A stretch of 64,000 nucleotides of DNA. It comes from Deferribacterales bacterium Deferri_01 (GTDB lineage Bacteria; Chrysiogenota; Deferribacteres; Deferribacterales; Geovibrionaceae). The translations under genes were made by a program, and so were the position numbers. The stretch covers positions 234,746-298,745 of the forward strand of contig LUZY01000008.1 of NCBI GenBank assembly GCA_001603805.1, written 5' to 3'. Shown piece after piece: positions 43,776-52,071 of the stretch; position 1 is the stretch's first letter; each line of letters starts with the position of its first letter. The notes beneath the pieces were generated by a model, which worked only from the letters and a program-made list of their open reading frames with translations, made no database searches and was not told where the DNA came from.

Positions 43776-44648
43776 GTGAACAGAAGAACATTTCTGAAAC
43801 TTACAGCTTCACTCCCCGCCGCCTCTCTCCTGCTTAATCCGGAAGAGGTGCTGGGCTTCGTTTACCCTTTTACAGAGGAAAAGAAGGAACTCAGCACTGA
43901 TGTCTGCCGCCTTCAGGACGGACAGACTCTTTACAACAGTGAATACTTCAAAAAAATCAAAGAGTTCAACCGGAGTTTCAAGGACGATATCGTTGCCTCT
44001 CCTGCGGAATTTGCCCTCATAACAAGCTGTAATACCAAGCTGCGTGAGCTGATGAAGTTTGTCGGTTTCGGAAATTTCAATATACTTTCCTACCGTGACG
44101 CACTGAAGACAATGAGCCTGCGTGGTTCTCTTGCAGAATTTACACCGCAGGAAAAAGGTTTTATGGAGGATTTCTTCCGACGCAGCGCATCCGTTTACGG
44201 CTTCTATGGAGACAGAATCTTCAACAGTCTCTATGACGAGGTTAATGAAAAGCATGTTTTCAAAGTTCCCGGAACCGGTCACTATATCTACAAAGGCAAG
44301 GCTGAAGGTACTTACGCAAAGATTACTTCGGATATGAAAACCCTGATACTTACCTCCGGTGTGAGGAGTGTTGTTAAACAGGCGGGACTTTTCCTCGCCA
44401 AAATAGTTGACACAAAAGGTAATATCTCCATGGCTTCACGATCTATAGCTCCCATTGGCTACTCATTTCACGGAACAGGAGACTTTGACGTAGGTATAAA
44501 AGGCTGGGGACACTTTAACTTCACAGACAGATTCGCCACCACGAGAGAATACTCAAGACTGCTTGAGGAGGGCTACATGCGCATAAGGTATGACAGGAAA
44601 AACCCTTATGGTGTGCGCTTTGAGCCGTGGCATGTTAAAGTTGTCTGA
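43776..44648 (+). CDS. Tat-exported M15 (VanY-like) peptidase
   Basis: 290 residues starting with GTG and a twin-arginine signal (MNRRTFLKLTASLPAASLLL). The C-terminal domain has M15 hallmarks: LTSGVRSVVKQ, SFHGTGDFDVG (H232, D236/D238) and FEPWHVKV (catalytic Glu/His). It probably trims D,D- or L,D-peptides in peptidoglycan. The spacing between H232 and the metal-binding Asp differs by one residue from the usual S-x-H-x-x-G-x-A-x-D pattern. It overlaps the start of the BrkB gene. Confidence 0.8.
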   Translation: MNRRTFLKLTASLPAASLLLNPEEVLGFVYPFTEEKKELSTDVCRLQDGQTLYNSEYFKKIKEFNRSFKDDIVASPAEFALITSCNTKLRELMKFVGFGNFNILSYRDALKTMSLRGSLAEFTPQEKGFMEDFFRRSASVYGFYGDRIFNSLYDEVNEKHVFKVPGTGHYIYKGKAEGTYAKITSDMKTLILTSGVRSVVKQAGLFLAKIVDTKGNISMASRSIAPIGYSFHGTGDFDVGIKGWGHFNFTDRFATTREYSRLLEEGYMRIRYDRKNPYGVRFEPWHVKVV

Positions 44649-45918
44649 CACATCCGCCGGACAGATGAAAAACCGAACTCCGTTTATTCAGAGATTTTAT
44701 ATAGCCCTTAGCCGTTATACGGAGAATGAGCTTACCAATCATGCGGGGGCTGTGGCGTATTACTTCCTTCTTTCTATTATTCCGATCATCCTGCTGATGC
44801 TTACTATTTTTGAATCATTCCTTAACAGTCATGCTGCTTTTTCTGATGATTTTTTCAGGGTTCTTCAAAGTTTCAGTCCAAATCTGGACAGAGAATTTCT
44901 GGAAAAATTCGGACTCAGCGGCGGAGCGGCTGGGGCAGTGGGGATATTTGGGGCGTTGAACCTACTGTGGACATCAAGGCTCATACTCACTTCTGTGCAA
45001 AGGGCATTTGATGTTATCTTTCCTTCTCCCAAAAACAGAAATTTTATAATCACCTCTTTCATTTCCATAGTCATAATCCCTGCTTTTTTCCTGCTGGTAA
45101 CATTTTTTGCAGGTTTAAGGCTTGTTCTCGGTTTTATCAGCGGAATGCTTCTTCAGTTAGGCATAGGTGCGGATTTGATAGAACGTTTAGGAGGTCTTGG
45201 TTTCATACTTCCTGTTTTTGCCGCTTTTGCCGGTGCGTTTGTTTGCTACAGATATCTGCCTGTGCGCCGTCCTTCCACCTCTGCTGCTCTTAAGGGAGCA
45301 CTTCTTTTTGCGTTACTGCTTTTTGTTCTCAAATTCGCATTCGGATTTATGGCGGGAATGGCGAAAATGAACATACTCTATGGAGTAATCGGCGCTCTGA
45401 TCGCTCTGCTCATATGGGTTTATCTGGTGTGTCAGGTGTTTTTTATCTGCGCCGAGTTTGTTTATGTGTCTGACAGAACAGACATACTGGTGATAAACAA
45501 AGTTTTCAGTGTCCACAGCGAAGAACGGAAAAACCTTATTGAGCGTTTCTTTTTCGGGCATAAATCTTCTGTGGCAAAGCGTTATTCTGACTTTTATCCG
45601 AAGGGTAAAGAACTTTTCCGTCAGGGGGAAATATCTCAGGATGTTTACTATGTTTACAGGGGTAGAGTAGATATATTTATAGAAGGCGCACAAACTCCTG
45701 TGGCGTCAGTGGGCGAGGGTGACATTCTGGGTGAGATGGCGAACCTGCTCAATACACCCCGTACAGCAACGGCAGCAGCAGGCGAAGACTCAGTAATATT
45801 CAAAATTGAGCCGGAAGCTTTCAGGGAATTAATAGGGCTGAACCACAGACTTTCATTAAGAATTATTAATTCTTTGTGTGAAAGGTTGAAAGATATGGAC
45901 GAAAAGCTATACTTATAA
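44632..45918 (+). CDS. YihY/BrkB membrane protein fused to a cyclic-nucleotide-binding domain
   Basis: About 428 residues. The first 290 form the YihY/BrkB (formerly RNase BN) membrane domain: HAGAVAYYFLLSIIPIILLM and further helices, ending IALLIWVYLVCQVFFICAEF. The last 100 residues form a cNMP/CRP-type domain with a phosphate-binding cassette (GEMANLLNTPRTATAAAG) that keeps the Glu and Arg needed to bind a nucleotide. The start is ATG 44632, overlapping the upstream peptidase, or ATG 44665. The role of the membrane domain (transport or flippase) is unresolved. Confidence 0.88.
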   Translation: MLKLSDTSAGQMKNRTPFIQRFYIALSRYTENELTNHAGAVAYYFLLSIIPIILLMLTIFESFLNSHAAFSDDFFRVLQSFSPNLDREFLEKFGLSGGAAGAVGIFGALNLLWTSRLILTSVQRAFDVIFPSPKNRNFIITSFISIVIIPAFFLLVTFFAGLRLVLGFISGMLLQLGIGADLIERLGGLGFILPVFAAFAGAFVCYRYLPVRRPSTSAALKGALLFALLLFVLKFAFGFMAGMAKMNILYGVIGALIALLIWVYLVCQVFFICAEFVYVSDRTDILVINKVFSVHSEERKNLIERFFFGHKSSVAKRYSDFYPKGKELFRQGEISQDVYYVYRGRVDIFIEGAQTPVASVGEGDILGEMANLLNTPRTATAAAGEDSVIFKIEPEAFRELIGLNHRLSLRIINSLCERLKDMDEKLYL

Positions 45919-45969
45919 ACCGGTATATTATCCGGCATATATTTTTATTTTATTTGAAGAGAGTTTAAA

Positions 45970-46380
45970 ATGCCTGAAATGAATGATTTAAAAACACTGT
46001 CGGCGTTGTTTGTCGAGGATGACAGCTACGCCAGAACAGCCATGGCAACAATACTGCGGAACCTTTTCGGAAATCTTATCTTAGCTGATAACGGCAGAAA
46101 CGGTCTGGACATTTTCCATGAAAATAGTATCGACATCGTCATAACCGATCTTTGGATGCCTGAAATGACAGGATTTGAGATGATAGCCGGAATGAAGGCT
46201 CAGAATCCGGAAGTTGTTGTGGTGGTGATGTCTGCATACGATGTGCCAGATTATGAGAGCAGGGCTGAAAATCTGGGGATTTTCGGATTTCTTAAAAAGC
46301 CTTTTACCCTTGCTGACTTTGAGAGTGTTCTTAAAGAAGCAGGTCATAAAGCCGCTGAAATTAAGCGCTTGAAAACCTGA
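45970..46380 (+). CDS. Single-domain response regulator
   Basis: 136 residues, a stand-alone CheY-like receiver: acidic pair D17-D18, phosphoacceptor D60 ([10 protein letters not shown]), S88 and K110 (FLKKPF) are present, so it should be phosphorylated. No output domain. It lies between the BrkB-cNMP gene and the copper operon without an adjacent kinase; it may be shared by the orphan kinases of this window (inference). Confidence 0.92.
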   Translation: MPEMNDLKTLSALFVEDDSYARTAMATILRNLFGNLILADNGRNGLDIFHENSIDIVITDLWMPEMTGFEMIAGMKAQNPEVVVVVMSAYDVPDYESRAENLGIFGFLKKPFTLADFESVLKEAGHKAAEIKRLKT

Positions 46381-46404
46381 TAAATTTATCGGACAAGTTT
46401 TCTC

Positions 46405-46432
46405 TTGATCTGACGGATAATCGGCGTACTAT
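46405..46432 (+). promoter_or_regulatory. copA operon promoter
   Basis: TTGATC (46405-46410), 16-nt spacer, TACTAT (46427-46432). The -10 overlaps the CsoR-type operator. The predicted leader is only about 12 nt. Confidence 0.7.
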
Positions 46433-46448
46433 ACCCTTACGGGGTATA
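46430..46448. promoter_or_regulatory. CsoR-type copper operator
   Basis: Perfect inverted repeat TATACCC-N5-GGGTATA, the known form of CsoR-family sites (ATACCC...GGGTAT). It covers the -10 end and start site, and its right arm contains the GGGG that acts as copA ribosome-binding site. The csoR gene closes the same operon. Confidence 0.85.
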
Positions 46449-46451
46449 TGT

Positions 46452-48617
46452 ATGAAAGAAGAAAGTGTAAAACTCAGCATCACAGGAATGACATGCTCTG
46501 CATGCTCGTCAAGAATAGAAAGAAAACTCTCCAAGCAGCAGGGGATTAAAGAAGTTGCGGTGAATCTAAGCACCGCAAAAGGGCGTGTTACTTATGACAG
46601 GGACACGCTGCAGGAAGAGGATATTATCCGCCTTATTGAAGATATAGGGTTCGGGGCTTCCAGAGAAGCAGCAGACACTGCCGAGGCGGAGAAAAAAACA
46701 AAGATAATTCTGATCCTTTCTATTATTTTTACCTTGCCCATGAGCCTTGCCATGGTGGATCATGTATTTGAGCTTAATCTGTTTCCGCATATTTTTATGG
46801 ATAAATGGGTTCAGTTCGTACTTGCCTCTTTTGTTCAGTTTGTCGGCGGATGGCGGTTCTATAAAGGAGCTTACGCCAACTTGAAACATAAGTCGGCAAA
46901 TATGGATGTCCTCGTAGCTATGGGCACTACCACTGCTTACCTTTACAGCGTTGTCAGCATGTTATTTGACGGGCATCTTTATTTTGAGGCTTCAGCTATG
47001 CTGATCACCCTTGTTTTGCTAGGCAAGTATCTGGAAGCTATAGCAAAAGCACGCACTGCCGATGCGCTTAAGAGCCTGATGGAACTTGGTGCAAAGACAG
47101 CAATTGTTCTCCATGACGGCAAAGAAGCAGAGGTCGGCGTTGAGTCTGTCATGGTGGGCGAGACAATGGTTGTCAAACCTGGAACAAAGATACCTCTGGA
47201 CGGAGAAATAATCTCCGGTTCTTCCTATATAGATGAATCCATGGTTACCGGTGAGAGCCTCCCCGTTCTTAAAGAAACAGGGGAGCTTGTTACCGGAGGC
47301 ACGGTAAACGGCGGCGGAACGCTTTTTGTTAAAGTAACCCGTGTGGGTGCAGATACTCTTTTAAGCAGAATAATCCGCATGGTGGAAGAAGCGCAGGCAG
47401 GAAAAGCGCCTATTCAGAGAATGGCGGATGTAATCTCTTCATACTTCGTTCCACTTGTTATAATATTCGCCCTGATGGCGTTTACATTCTGGTTTTTTAT
47501 AATGGGAGCGGGCTTCACCAAAGCTATCATCATCTTCACCAGCGTAATAGTTATCTCATGCCCCTGCGCACTTGGTCTTGCAACACCGACATCTGTCATG
47601 ACCGCAACGGGAAGGGCGGCTTCCTTCGGTGTTCTTTTTAAAGGCGGCGAATATCTTGAGAAACTCAGCCATGCTGACACCCTTGTTCTTGATAAAACAG
47701 GCACAGTTACCGAAGGCAGACCCGCAGTGCGTGAAATAGAGACAACAGGCAGTTTCAGCAGGGAAAATGTACTGAAATTTGCCGCCGCAGCCGAGATGCT
47801 CTCCGAACATCCTTTGGCAAAGGCTGTTATTGAAGCGGCGGAAGGGCTTGAGCTGCCGAACGCTGAGAATGCTTCTACAGATGCAGGTAAAGGGATCAGG
47901 GCTGCGGTTGAGGGGCATGATGTCACTGTCGGCAGCAGAAGGCTTGCTGATGCTGATTTTTCTTCCCTTGAAGAGCGTGCAGAGGAGCTTGAGGCTCTTG
48001 GGCGTACAATGATTTTTGTTACGGTTGATGGAAAAGCCGCAGGCTTGATCGCAGTTTCGGATAAAATAAAAGAGAGTGCCGGAGCGCTTGTGGAATATGC
48101 CGGAAGGCTTGGCATGGATGTTTACCTTCTCACCGGAGATACAGAGAAGGCAGCGCATGCGGTAGCTCATGAAGCAGGTATCAGCAATGTAATTGCAGGT
48201 GTTCTGCCGGACGGCAAGAAGGATGTGATAGAACGCCTTAAAGCGGAAGAACGCACGGTTGTTATGGTGGGTGACGGCATAAATGACGCTCCTTCCCTCG
48301 CTCTGGCTGATGTGGGCATAGCGATGGGCACAGGCACAGATGTGGCTATAGAAACCGCAGGTGTTACACTGCTTAAGGGAACAATGAAGGAACTGGGCAT
48401 TGCTCTGAAAATAAGCAGAAGTGCAATGCTTAATATAAAACTTAGCCTGTTCTGGGCTTTGATATATAACATACTGGGCATTCCCCTTGCTGCTATGGGC
48501 TACTTGAGCCCGATTATAGCCGGTGCAGCCATGTCATTCAGCTCTGTTTCGGTGGTGCTGAATGCTTTGAGGCTGAAGAGGTGGAACCCTGATAAATATT
48601 TAAGGAGAGTGCAGTAA
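46452..48617 (+). CDS. copA: Cu(+)-exporting P1B-type ATPase
   Basis: 721 residues: one N-terminal heavy-metal domain with GMTCSAC (C15, C18), eight membrane helices, metal-transport motif CPC at 370-372 ([13 protein letters not shown]), phosphorylation site D414 in DKTGT, TGES actuator loop and the [12 protein letters not shown] hinge. Exports cytoplasmic Cu+ to the periplasm. First gene of copA-copZ-csoR, directly under the CsoR operator. Only one metal-binding domain, at the simple end for the family. Confidence 0.97.
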   Translation: MKEESVKLSITGMTCSACSSRIERKLSKQQGIKEVAVNLSTAKGRVTYDRDTLQEEDIIRLIEDIGFGASREAADTAEAEKKTKIILILSIIFTLPMSLAMVDHVFELNLFPHIFMDKWVQFVLASFVQFVGGWRFYKGAYANLKHKSANMDVLVAMGTTTAYLYSVVSMLFDGHLYFEASAMLITLVLLGKYLEAIAKARTADALKSLMELGAKTAIVLHDGKEAEVGVESVMVGETMVVKPGTKIPLDGEIISGSSYIDESMVTGESLPVLKETGELVTGGTVNGGGTLFVKVTRVGADTLLSRIIRMVEEAQAGKAPIQRMADVISSYFVPLVIIFALMAFTFWFFIMGAGFTKAIIIFTSVIVISCPCALGLATPTSVMTATGRAASFGVLFKGGEYLEKLSHADTLVLDKTGTVTEGRPAVREIETTGSFSRENVLKFAAAAEMLSEHPLAKAVIEAAEGLELPNAENASTDAGKGIRAAVEGHDVTVGSRRLADADFSSLEERAEELEALGRTMIFVTVDGKAAGLIAVSDKIKESAGALVEYAGRLGMDVYLLTGDTEKAAHAVAHEAGISNVIAGVLPDGKKDVIERLKAEERTVVMVGDGINDAPSLALADVGIAMGTGTDVAIETAGVTLLKGTMKELGIALKISRSAMLNIKLSLFWALIYNILGIPLAAMGYLSPIIAGAAMSFSSVSVVLNALRLKRWNPDKYLRRVQ

Positions 48618-48826
48618 TGGAAAAAGCAGAACTTAAAGTTGATGGAATGAAATGCGGTCACTGCAAAATGGCAGTGGAAAAAGCCCTCGGTGGCATGGCT
48701 GGTGTTGCTTCGGTTCAGGTGACACTTGAAACTAAATCAGTTGCTGTTGAGTTTGACAGCGCCAAAACAAGCCTTGACGCTATCAAGGAAACGATTGAAG
48801 ACGAAGGCTACGAGGTAAAATCTTGA
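48617..48826 (+). CDS. copZ: Copper chaperone CopZ
   Basis: 69 residues, one ferredoxin-like heavy-metal-associated domain with MKCGHC (C13, C16). The His between the cysteines (CGHC) is a variant of the usual CxxC. It delivers Cu+ to CopA and likely to CsoR. One-base overlap with copA (TAATG) and overlap with csoR (TTGA), so the three are translated together. Confidence 0.95.
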   Translation: MEKAELKVDGMKCGHCKMAVEKALGGMAGVASVQVTLETKSVAVEFDSAKTSLDAIKETIEDEGYEVKS

Positions 48827-49080
48827 AACACGCCGATACTCTCGACAGACTGAAAAAAATTCAGGGTCAGATTGGCGGTATTATCCGTATGGTGGAGGAA
48901 AGTTCATACTGTATTGATATAGTGAACCAGATCTCCGCCGTTCGGGGCGGTCTGGATAAGGTTACGCTCATGGTTCTGGAAAAGCACCTGAAAAGCTGTG
49001 TCTCCTCCGCTATAAAAGAAAACCACCCCGATGAAATCATAGAAGAATTGATGGGAACCATCCAGCGCTACATCAAGTAG
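48823..49080 (+). CDS. csoR: Copper-sensing repressor CsoR
   Basis: 85-residue all-helical DUF156 repressor. C30, H55 and C59 match the Cu(I)-binding Cys-His-Cys set, with the same spacing as in the Mycobacterium protein. It releases the operator at 46430-46448 when loaded with Cu+, so the operon is autoregulated. Starts with TTG overlapping copZ. Confidence 0.93.
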   Translation: MKHADTLDRLKKIQGQIGGIIRMVEESSYCIDIVNQISAVRGGLDKVTLMVLEKHLKSCVSSAIKENHPDEIIEELMGTIQRYIK

Positions 49081-49119
49081 TGTGGCTGTAAAATAAGTCC
49101 ATTTTTCTGCATAAAAAAT

Positions 49120-49146
49120 GCCGGCCGCGTTGGGGAAGCGACCGGC
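49120..49146. terminator. GC-rich hairpin after csoR
   Basis: GCCGGCCGC (49120-49128) pairs with GCGACCGGC (49138-49146) with one mismatch. The T6 tract lies on the minus-strand side, so as a terminator for csoR (plus strand) it lacks a U-tail; it may act by structure only. The rest of the 49.1-49.3 kb gap shows a weak CATAAT -10 before pilT. Confidence 0.5.
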
Positions 49147-49339
49147 CAAGCATGTGTGTTAAGGAGGGGAGGGAAAATTTCCTTGCTTATAACATTGGTC
49201 GTTGCATATTCTTTGTCAACAAAAAAAGTCCGAATTCAGCACAAAAAAATTTACACGCTAACTTTCCCGTTCGCCATAAGTTCTTTAAATCCCTGCAAAT
49301 GTGGTGTAAACTGACATAATTACTGTTCGGAGCGGAATC

Positions 49340-50425
49340 ATGGCTAAAATAGACGCTTTTTTCAACCACCTGATGAACGAAGGCGGGAGTGACCTGCACC
49401 TTTCCGCAGGGGTTAAACCGCAGATGAGAAAGCACGGCGAGCTTACTGAGATAGCTTTCAAGTATGACCGCCTGACCAATGAAATGCTGACTGAGCTTCT
49501 TTCTGAAATATGTTCCGAGGAACAATGGAAAAAGTTTCTTGATAAAAAAGACCTTGATTTCGCATATGAAATTCCGGGCAAGGCACGCTTCCGTGCCAAT
49601 TACTACTGCCAAAAAAGAGGCATGGGCGCTGTTTTCAGAATAATTCCCGATACAATACTCACAGTTGAGCAGCTTGGTCTGCCGCCGCAGGTTCTCAGGT
49701 TTGCAGATTACAGCAGGGGGCTGATTCTTGTTACAGGTGCAACCGGCAGCGGAAAATCAACCACACTTGCAGGAATAATCGACTTTATAAATAAACACCG
49801 TCCCGATCATATATTAACTGTGGAAGACCCTGTGGAGTTTGTGCATAAACCTGCAAGGTGTCTTATCAATCACAGGGAGGTCGGGGCACATACTCAGAGC
49901 TTTGCAGCTGCTCTGAAAGCGGCTCTCCGCGAGGATCCTGATGTTATACTGGTGGGTGAAATGCGTGACCTCGAAACAATTGAGCTTGCCATAACCGCTG
50001 CCGAAACAGGACACCTTGTCTTCGGTACCCTCCATACGAATTCCGCCGCTAAAACAGTTGACAGGATTATAGATGTTTTTCCCGAAGGAAGGCAGGCGCA
50101 GATCCGTGCCATGCTCAGTGAATCTCTCAAAGGTGTTGTCTGCCAACAGCTATTTAAAAGAGTCGATAAACCAGGGCGTGTTGCGGCGCTGGAAATAATG
50201 TTCGTGAACAGCGCCATAGCTAACCTGATAAGGGAGGGGAAAACCTTCCAGATTCCGTCAAGCATCCAGACAGGGAAGGCGGAAGGTATGCAGCTTATGG
50301 ACGGAGCTATAAAGGAGCTTCTGACCGACGGTAAGATATCGCCGGAAGAGGCATACGCAAAGTGCTTTGATAAGAAGGCTTTTGCCAAATATCTGGATAC
50401 ACCCCCTGCGGAAGCTGAAGGTTAA
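49340..50425 (+). CDS. pilT: Type IV pilus retraction ATPase PilT
   Basis: 361-residue hexameric ATPase that depolymerises pili for twitching. Walker A GATGSGKST (133-141), Asp box VEDPVEF, Walker B DPDVILVGEMRD, His box TGHLVFGTLHTNSAAKTVDR, and the PilT-type AIANLIREGKTFQI near the C-terminus are present. GGAG precedes the ATG. It is 30 kb from pilMNOPQ; pilB and pilins are outside the window. Overlaps rqcH by one base. Confidence 0.96.
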   Translation: MAKIDAFFNHLMNEGGSDLHLSAGVKPQMRKHGELTEIAFKYDRLTNEMLTELLSEICSEEQWKKFLDKKDLDFAYEIPGKARFRANYYCQKRGMGAVFRIIPDTILTVEQLGLPPQVLRFADYSRGLILVTGATGSGKSTTLAGIIDFINKHRPDHILTVEDPVEFVHKPARCLINHREVGAHTQSFAAALKAALREDPDVILVGEMRDLETIELAITAAETGHLVFGTLHTNSAAKTVDRIIDVFPEGRQAQIRAMLSESLKGVVCQQLFKRVDKPGRVAALEIMFVNSAIANLIREGKTFQIPSSIQTGKAEGMQLMDGAIKELLTDGKISPEEAYAKCFDKKAFAKYLDTPPAEAEG

Positions 50426-51999
50426 TGGACGGACTGACTCTTACGAAAACTGTTCGCCTGCTCAATGCGGAATTTGCCGGAAGTAAGCTCAACCGCATAG
50501 GTGTAACGGATGATTCGCTTTATCTTTCCCTTTATGCAGAGGGCGTGAAGTGTATCCGCATACGCTGCGGGGACACTCCTGCTGTGTTTCCTTCCCCCAA
50601 GTGCGATGGTTCTCAGTCAGACAGGCTTGAGGCATTGAACGGGGCAACTCTCAAATCCATAGACTGCCGTAAATATGACCGTCTGGTACGGTTTACTTTC
50701 CTTAAGCGCCGTCCGAGCGGAAAGATAATTCAGTATTGGCTTATGGCAGAGCTTATCGGCAGAATGTCGAATGTTGCCGTTGTTGACGGCGAAGGAACTG
50801 TTCTTTACCTGCTTAATAAAAGCAATGCCGATGCGGACAGAGCGTTCGGCATAGGTGAGAAATATACTGCTCCGAAGGCAAACAAGCGCCTTAATACGGA
50901 TAATCACGAGAATTGCGGTAACTTCAGTGAGCTTGCCGGGTTTTATCCGCTTAATGTAAAGCATGCGGAAAAACTGAAATCATCAGGCTTTACGTTTGCG
51001 GAAACCTGCGCTTACATAGACAGTTACCTTTTTGATGATGACAAATTTTATATCACAGCAAACGGCAAGGTAATTCCGTTTAAATCGCCGGAAGCGGAAG
51101 AAAGCATGAGTCTGGCTGAATATGCAGGTGTTCTCAACGGTGATGCGGAAATAAGAAAGAGCGGTGCTGCAAAACGGCGGCTGCTGAAGTTTTATGAAAA
51201 GCAGCGTAAAAAATATACCTCCCTCCGTGCAGAGCTGGAGAAAGAGCTTAGGGACGCCGAAGGCTGGAAGGACATATATGAAAAAGGGGTTCTTCTGCGG
51301 GATAATCTGGCTGAAATAGACGGTCGTTCCGGAGAGATGGAACTCAGCTTCTACACCGAAAAAGGGGTGGAAAAGCGAAAGTTTTTTATGCCTGAAGGGG
51401 AAAATCCTTCTGCGTATACTGCCAAGCTCTTTAAAAAAGCGGCAAAGATGGAACGCTCTGTTTTCAGGATAGAGGAGAGAATTAAGGAGATTGACCAGTT
51501 TCTCGAAGGGATTGAGGAGCAGATCTACTTTATTGAGAAATCCGCCGGAGAAGAGGAACTTTTAGCCCTTGAGGATGAAATGCGCAGGGGAGATAAGGTT
51601 AAGTCAAAACAGGAAATGAAGCAGAAACAGTTTATGTGCTTTCAGCTTCCCTGCGGCAAGGCTTACGCCGGGCGTAATTCTGTTACCAATCACCGTCTTG
51701 TGTTTCAGTTTGCAAAGCCTGATGACTACTGGTTTCATGCTCAGAAAATTCCCTCCGCTCACCTTATACTCCGCTGCGAAACCCCGCCTTCGGAAGAAGA
51801 CATACAGACCGCAGCCGCCATAACCGCCGCATTCAGTAAGCACAGGCATGAGGCAAGGGTAACTGTGGATTATACAAGGAAAAAGCATGTGAAGAAGCCG
51901 AAAGGCACACCGCCGGGATTCGTTATTTACCATAAATTCGGCTCAGTAACTGTTCAGCCTGCTGTTGAAGCAGAAATCGATAAAGTTAAAGCAGATTAA
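50425..51999 (+). CDS. rqcH: NFACT-family protein, RqcH-like
   Basis: 524 residues with N-terminal NFACT domain (TVRLLNAEFAGSKLNRIG), the D85-R86 pair matching the DR residues required for tRNA binding in RqcH, a central coiled coil (about 255-405), and the C-terminal NFACT-R domain (YWFHAQKIPSAHLILRC). RqcH adds C-terminal alanine tails to stalled chains on 50S ribosomes. An older name for the family is fibronectin-binding protein. Overlaps pilT (TAATG). Confidence 0.87.
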   Translation: MDGLTLTKTVRLLNAEFAGSKLNRIGVTDDSLYLSLYAEGVKCIRIRCGDTPAVFPSPKCDGSQSDRLEALNGATLKSIDCRKYDRLVRFTFLKRRPSGKIIQYWLMAELIGRMSNVAVVDGEGTVLYLLNKSNADADRAFGIGEKYTAPKANKRLNTDNHENCGNFSELAGFYPLNVKHAEKLKSSGFTFAETCAYIDSYLFDDDKFYITANGKVIPFKSPEAEESMSLAEYAGVLNGDAEIRKSGAAKRRLLKFYEKQRKKYTSLRAELEKELRDAEGWKDIYEKGVLLRDNLAEIDGRSGEMELSFYTEKGVEKRKFFMPEGENPSAYTAKLFKKAAKMERSVFRIEERIKEIDQFLEGIEEQIYFIEKSAGEEELLALEDEMRRGDKVKSKQEMKQKQFMCFQLPCGKAYAGRNSVTNHRLVFQFAKPDDYWFHAQKIPSAHLILRCETPPSEEDIQTAAAITAAFSKHRHEARVTVDYTRKKHVKKPKGTPPGFVIYHKFGSVTVQPAVEAEIDKVKAD

Positions 52000-52071
52000 C
52001 TTTCTGGTTATGCTTGGATAATACATATTTTTAGTGTTAAAATTATTTAAAAAATTTATTCAGGGTGAAAG

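Noticed and set aside
47414..48115. 233-codon open frame antisense to copA
   Set aside because: Opposite strand of conserved P-type ATPase core; Ala/Ser-rich antisense translation.
49183..49315. Short TTG-initiated frame after AAGGAGG upstream of pilT
   Set aside because: Strong ribosome-binding site is about 15 nt away and the product of some 43 residues has no recognisable features.
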